Source of the DNA: Streptomyces hoynatensis
GTDB lineage: Bacteria > Actinomycetota > Actinomycetes > Streptomycetales > Streptomycetaceae
NCBI RefSeq assembly: GCF_003626535.1
Contig: NZ_RBAL01000003.1
Coordinates: 62,001 to 126,000 of the forward strand
Direction of reading: 5' to 3'
DNA length: 64,000 nucleotides
Shown in pieces: positions 60,487 to 64,000 of the stretch. The notes beneath the pieces are model-generated. The model saw only the letters and a list, made by a program, of their open reading frames with translations, was not told where the DNA came from and searched no databases. Numbering within the stretch: position 1 is the stretch's first letter; the number at the start of each line of letters is the position of its first letter. Made by a program: the position numbers and the translations under genes.

Positions 60487-62247
60487 TTAGGCGCCGCCCC
60501 CGGGAGCCTCGGGCCCGGCGCCCCCGGGCCCGGCGGGCGGCTTGGCGTCGGCGTAGCAGCGGACGACGGAGACGGTGAAGGGGAAGCGCACCGGGGTGGG
60601 GCCGAAGGTGACGCGCCCCGCCTCCTCGCCCGCCGCCACGATCGCCTCGCGGACCGCCGCGGCCTCCTCCTCCGGGCAGTGCACCAGCACCTCGTCGTGC
60701 TGGAAGAACACCAGCTCGGCGCGGCTGCCGCGCAGCGACCTGCGCAGGGCGGCCAGCATCACCAGCGCCCACTCGGCGGCGCTGCCCTGCACCACGAAGT
60801 TCCTCGTGAACCTGCCGCGGGCCCTGGCCTGGGCGCCGCCGCCCGGCGCGGCGGCCTCCGGCGCCTCTCCCTCCGGGTCCTCCGCCGGCGCCCCCGGCTC
60901 GCCGGGACCGCCTGCGGGGCCGTGGGCCGGCGGGCAGGTGCGGCCCAGCCAGGTGCGCACCAGCCGCCCCTGCTCGCCCGCCCTGGCCGCCTCGTCCACG
61001 CAGGCCACCGCCGCGGGGAACCTGCGGCGCAGGTCGGCCAGCTGCCGCAGGCCGTCCCCCGAGGTCTGCCCGTAGATCGCGCCGAGCAGCGCGAGCTTCG
61101 CCGCCGCCCGGTCGCCGCAGAAGCCACGGTGCGCCAGCTGCGCGTACAGGTCGCCCGGCCGGGCCGCGGCGGCCCCGAGCCCCCGGTCGCCGGAGATCGC
61201 GGCCAGCACCCGCGGCTCCAGCTGGTCGGCGTCGGCCACCACCAGGCACCAGCCCGGGTCGGCCACCACCGCGCGGCGCACCACCCGGGGGATCTGCAGG
61301 GCGCCGCCGCCGTGCGTGGTCCACCGGCCCGAGGGCGTGCCGCCCGGCACGTACTCCGTCCTGAACCTGCCCTCGCGCACCCAGGTCCGCAGCCAGGACC
61401 AGCCGTGCGCGGTGTGGATCCGGTAGAGCCGCTTGTACTCCAGCAGCGGCGCCACCGCCGGGTGGTCGATCCGGCGCAGCTCCCAGGCCCTGGTCGAGGA
61501 GATCCTGATGCCTGCCCCGGCGAAGGCCCGCACCACCTCCGCCGGCAGCTCGGGCCGCACCCGCGTCCCGAAGGCCGCCGAGATCTGCTCCGCCAGCTCC
61601 GCCAGCCGCCGCGGCCGGCCCCCCGCGTACCGCTCGCCGAGCAGCTCGTCCAGCATCCGCCGGTGGATGTCCGCGCGCCACGGCAGCCCCACCCGGCCCA
61701 TCTCGGCCGCCACCAGCGTCCCCGCCGACTCGGCCGCGAGCAGCAGCCGCATCCGCTCGGGCCGGGCCACCCTCTCGGTGCGGGCCACCTGCGCCGCGTA
61801 CACCTCGACCAGCGCGCCCAGCGGGTCCGCGTCCCCGGGCAGCGGCGCCGGGGCGGCCTCGAAGAGCGAGGGCTGCCCCGAGCCGGGGACGCCCGCGGGC
61901 GGGTCGGGCGGAACCGGGAGGCCGTGCAGCCGCGCGTAGGCCGCGGCCAGCGAGCGCGGCCCGCCGTACTCGCCCTCGTACCCCAGCAGCAGCGCCTCGG
62001 CGGCCGCCACGTCGTAGGCGCGCTCCACCCGCACCCCGGCGTCCAGCAGCCTGGGGTAGACGGCCGCCGTCGAGCGCCACACCCAGCGCGAGACGAACGG
62101 CCTGGCCCGCACCGCCTCGGCGGGGCCAGGCTCGGCGCTCACCGGGCCCGCCCGCCGGCCCTCCTCGCCCAGCGGGCACACCAGGACCCGGCCGTCGGCG
62201 CACTCCGCCATGGCCCACCGTCCCCCGGGCCCCCGCTCCTCGCTCAC
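60487..62247 (-). CDS. PolA-like DNA polymerase ('bifunctional 3'-5' exonuclease/DNA polymerase' family)
   Basis: 586 residues, family A polymerase without the 5'-nuclease domain. Polymerase motif A DADQLEPRVLAAIS, motif B RAAAKLALLGAIYGQTSGDGL and motif C FFQHDEVLVHC are all intact (catalytic Asp residues present). The N-terminal about 200 residues correspond to the exonuclease fold, but I see no DEDD carboxylate motifs, so proofreading is doubtful. A Gly/Pro/Ala/Glu-rich insert of about 40 residues precedes RGRFTRNFVVQGSAAEWA. GTG 62247 fits the family N-terminus; ATG 62211 is an alternative. Found besides the main polA in actinomycetes. Confidence 0.88.
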   Translation of the reverse strand: MSEERGPGGRWAMAECADGRVLVCPLGEEGRRAGPVSAEPGPAEAVRARPFVSRWVWRSTAAVYPRLLDAGVRVERAYDVAAAEALLLGYEGEYGGPRSLAAAYARLHGLPVPPDPPAGVPGSGQPSLFEAAPAPLPGDADPLGALVEVYAAQVARTERVARPERMRLLLAAESAGTLVAAEMGRVGLPWRADIHRRMLDELLGERYAGGRPRRLAELAEQISAAFGTRVRPELPAEVVRAFAGAGIRISSTRAWELRRIDHPAVAPLLEYKRLYRIHTAHGWSWLRTWVREGRFRTEYVPGGTPSGRWTTHGGGALQIPRVVRRAVVADPGWCLVVADADQLEPRVLAAISGDRGLGAAAARPGDLYAQLAHRGFCGDRAAAKLALLGAIYGQTSGDGLRQLADLRRRFPAAVACVDEAARAGEQGRLVRTWLGRTCPPAHGPAGGPGEPGAPAEDPEGEAPEAAAPGGGAQARARGRFTRNFVVQGSAAEWALVMLAALRRSLRGSRAELVFFQHDEVLVHCPEEEAAAVREAIVAAGEEAGRVTFGPTPVRFPFTVSVVRCYADAKPPAGPGGAGPEAPGGGA

Positions 62248-62415
62248 CCGTCCGAGTCTGGCAGGAGGCACTGACAGCCGGCCCGTCGCGCCGCCTCGCC
62301 GCCTACTCCCCTGGGAGCAGCGCGGGAGCCGCTGCCGGTACGACGACGCGGGCCCCGCCGGGCGGCAGGCTCGACACGTCAGCACACACCACCGCGACGC
62401 CGAGGAGCTTCCGCC

Positions 62416-62736
62416 GTGAGCACGGTGCACATCCTGAACGCCCTGAACGACCTCAACGACCCAGGCCGGACGGCCGGCCTGGCCCACTTCGACCACGACG
62501 GAGGCCCCGGCCCCTGGGTCCTGCTGTTCCCCGTGATCTGGGCGGCCGTCGCCTTCTGCGCCGTCTGGCTCCTGCGGCGGACCGCCTGGCGGCGCGGCTT
62601 CGGCCCCGGCGGGCACCGGCACCCCGGCAGCCCCCTCGCGGTGCTCGGCCGCAGGTACGCCGCGGGCGAGATCGACGCCGAGGAGTACCGGGAGCGGCGG
62701 GCCGTCCTGAGCGAGGACCCGCGGCCCCGCGACTGA
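62416..62736 (+). CDS. Small membrane protein with C-terminal SHOCT domain
   Basis: 106 residues. One span at about 32-53 (GPWVLLFPVIWAAVAFCAVWLL), a basic loop, and a SHOCT helical hairpin at the end (AVLGRRYAAGEIDAEEYRERRAVL). SHOCT is a short oligomerisation or anchoring motif. GTG 62416 follows GAGGAG. Diverges from the polymerase gene across 168 bp. Confidence 0.85.
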   Translation: MSTVHILNALNDLNDPGRTAGLAHFDHDGGPGPWVLLFPVIWAAVAFCAVWLLRRTAWRRGFGPGGHRHPGSPLAVLGRRYAAGEIDAEEYRERRAVLSEDPRPRD

Positions 62737-62753
62737 CCGCGGCCCTCCCGCCG

Positions 62754-62784
62754 GCGGCCGGAGCAGAGCGGCCGGAGCAGAGCG
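62754..62784 (+). repeat. 14-bp tandem repeat, 2.2 copies
   Basis: GCGGCCGGAGCAGA occurs at 62754-62767 and 62768-62781, with GCG starting a third copy. It lies in the 143-bp convergent gap between the SHOCT and DeoR genes. Confidence 0.7.
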
Positions 62785-62841
62785 AAGGGGCTGGAGGGGG
62801 GCGGGAGAAGAGGGGCCGGGAGAGGCGGGGGGAAACACGGT

Positions 62842-62872
62842 GCCCGGCGGGGCGGACCTGCCCCGGCCGGGC
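62842..62872. terminator. Hairpin between convergent SHOCT and DeoR genes
   Basis: GCCCGGC pairs with GCCGGGC and, after one bulged G on the right arm, GGGGC with GCCCC around GGACCT. It lies 7 bp after the DeoR stop codon. Confidence 0.55.
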
Positions 62873-62879
62873 GCCCGGG

Positions 62880-63716
62880 TCAGCGGGAGGGGGCCTCCGG
62901 CTCGCCGGCGATGATCAGCTCGGCCAGGTGCGCGGCGATCTCCTCCCGGTCGGCCCGCGGCAGCCCCGCGTCCGTCACCAGCGTGTCCACCTCGTCCAGC
63001 GAGGCGAAGGAACTCAGGCCGGTGGTCCCCCACTTGGTGTGGTCGGCGACCACGACCACCCGCCGCGCGGAACGGATGAAGTGCCGGTTGGTCTCGGCCT
63101 CCGCCAGGTTCGGCGTGGACAGGCCGGCCTCCACCGAGATCCCGTGCACGCCCAGGAACAGCACGTCGAAGTGCAGCGAGGCGATCGCCGCGTCCGCCAC
63201 CGGGCCCACCAGCGCGTCCGAGGGGGTGCGCACCCCGCCGGTCAGCACCACCGCGGCCGCGCCCCCCGGCTCGCGCCCGCCCTCACCCGCCTGCTGGGCG
63301 TGGTGGAACACGTCCGCCACCCGCACCGAGTTGGTGACCACCGTCAGGTCGGGCACCTGCAGCAGCTCGTGCGCGAGCGCGAACGTGGTCGTGCCCCCGG
63401 AGAGCGCCACCGCCCCGCCCGGGCCGGCCAGCGCCGCCGCCGCCCTGGCGATCTCGCTCTTCGCCGACAGCTCCAGGGAGGACTTGGCCTCGAAGCCGGG
63501 CTCGTGCGTGCGCCGCTCGGCCACCGGCACCGCCCCGCCGTGCACCTTCTCCAGGGCACCCTGCCGCGCCAGGACGTCCAGGTCCCGGCGCACCGTCATG
63601 TCCGACACCCGCAGCATCCGGGTCAGCTCGCTCACCCTGATCCCGCCCCGGCGGCGCACCTCGTCCAGAATGAGCGCGCGCCGCTGCCCGGCCAGCAGGT
63701 TCTGGTTGTCGCTCAC
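62880..63716 (-). CDS. DeoR/GlpR-family transcriptional regulator
   Basis: 278 residues. DeoR HTH at about 8-60 (RRALILDEVRRRGGIRVSELTRMLRVSDMTVRRDLDVL split around the recognition helix) with LEKVHGGAV, then a DeoR sugar-phosphate sensor domain (about 80-260) with LSGGTTTFALAHEL, VVTNSVRVADVF and VVVVADHTKWG. Such regulators repress sugar or polyol operons until a phosphorylated sugar binds. GTG 63716 has GGAGGAG 6 bp upstream. No sugar operon is next to it within the window. Confidence 0.9.
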   Translation of the reverse strand: MSDNQNLLAGQRRALILDEVRRRGGIRVSELTRMLRVSDMTVRRDLDVLARQGALEKVHGGAVPVAERRTHEPGFEAKSSLELSAKSEIARAAAALAGPGGAVALSGGTTTFALAHELLQVPDLTVVTNSVRVADVFHHAQQAGEGGREPGGAAAVVLTGGVRTPSDALVGPVADAAIASLHFDVLFLGVHGISVEAGLSTPNLAEAETNRHFIRSARRVVVVADHTKWGTTGLSSFASLDEVDTLVTDAGLPRADREEIAAHLAELIIAGEPEAPSR

Positions 63717-63877
63717 ACACTCTCCTCCGTCGCCCCGGCGCGCCACGCGCCCCCGCGCGCCGCGTTCGCTGAAGAGTCATCCTCGCACGACCAAACATCC
63801 ACCTGGCGGGGACGGTTCGCCCTCGTTCACCGGGAAGACAAAGAGCACGGAGTACGAGAGCGGGACGGGGGCCCAGG

Positions 63878-64000
63878 ATGACGGCCGACGAGCTGACACG
63901 AGCCGCGCCCGGCGATGAGCCGGGCCCGGGGACCGCACCACCGCCGCCCGCCCTGGAACTCCTCGTCCACGGCGTCGGCGGCCACACGCCGCAGGAGATG
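63878..64000 (+). CDS. Unrecognised protein, 3' truncated by window edge
   Basis: 41 codons from ATG 63878 to the end of the window. A Pro/Gly-rich start leads into LELLVHGVGGHTPQEM. The HGVGG segment resembles the oxyanion loop of alpha/beta-hydrolase-like domains seen in large Streptomyces membrane-associated hypotheticals, but too little is visible to assign a function. Diverges from the DeoR gene across 161 bp. Confidence 0.55.
   Translation, partial: MTADELTRAAPGDEPGPGTAPPPPALELLVHGVGGHTPQEM

Overview
The window is a gap-poor stretch of very high-GC chromosome (strong G/C third-codon bias, many GTG starts, ATGA/GTGA overlaps) with gene content and order typical of a Streptomyces-type actinomycete core chromosome: sIHF-type integration host factor, RbpA, a PriA without helicase motifs, separate Lnt and Ppm1, YczE/MocR pair and an FMN-riboswitch rib operon with a PnuC-like RibM. 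I see no rRNA, tRNA, CRISPR array, insertion sequence or prophage gene. Both ends are cut: pyrR has lost its 5' end at the left edge and an unrecognised gene starts at 63878 and runs off the right edge.

Layout. (1) 1-10045: pyrimidine operon pyrR-pyrB-pyrC-(PH-like membrane protein)-carA-carB-pyrD-pyrF, translationally coupled from pyrB on. (2) 10046-18451: information-processing and cofactor core: sIHF, gmk, rpoZ, coaBC, metK, priA, a small HTH protein (minus strand), fmt. (3) 18494-24619: a six-gene aromatic-acid module: an AAHS-type MFS transporter diverging from galB-, galC- and galD-like genes (4-oxalomesaconate hydratase, CHA aldolase, OMA tautomerase), a VOC-fold extradiol dioxygenase and a GntR/FCD regulator. 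It lies between fmt and rsmB, which are usually close neighbours. (4) 24700-35283: rsmB, rpe, a SorC-type regulator, a flavin/F420 oxidoreductase with a divergent MarR regulator, guaB1, a methyltransferase, a secreted phospholipase A2, an MFS permease and a divergent ROK regulator. (5) 35582-42077: FMN riboswitch followed by ribD-ribE-ribM-ribBA-ribH, then hisE-hisG and a small PH-domain protein. (6) 42152-52667: SDR, GNAT, an EccA/CbxX-like AAA+ ATPase, a small P-loop kinase, a Tat-type C39-like peptidase, a frameshifted small secreted protein, an acyl-CoA dehydrogenase, a Cys-motif protein, an Lrp regulator and a YtcJ-type amidohydrolase. (7) 53141-64000: lnt-ppm1-fxsA, rbpA with a textbook SigR promoter, yczE and its divergent MocR regulator, an SDR, a PolA-like polymerase, a SHOCT protein, a DeoR regulator and the truncated last gene.

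The most interesting part is region 3. The downstream enzymes match the gallate / protocatechuate-4,5 route in which 4-oxalomesaconate is tautomerised, hydrated and cleaved to pyruvate and oxaloacetate, but the ring-cleaving enzyme is a type I (VOC, catechol 2,3-dioxygenase-like) protein rather than the LigB-type gallate or protocatechuate dioxygenase known to feed this pathway. A palindrome overlapping the -35 box of the module promoter is a good candidate operator for the GntR protein. Other points: several well-formed palindromic operators beside divergent regulator genes, several genes that look leaderless, and a one-base frameshift that breaks a small secreted-protein gene.
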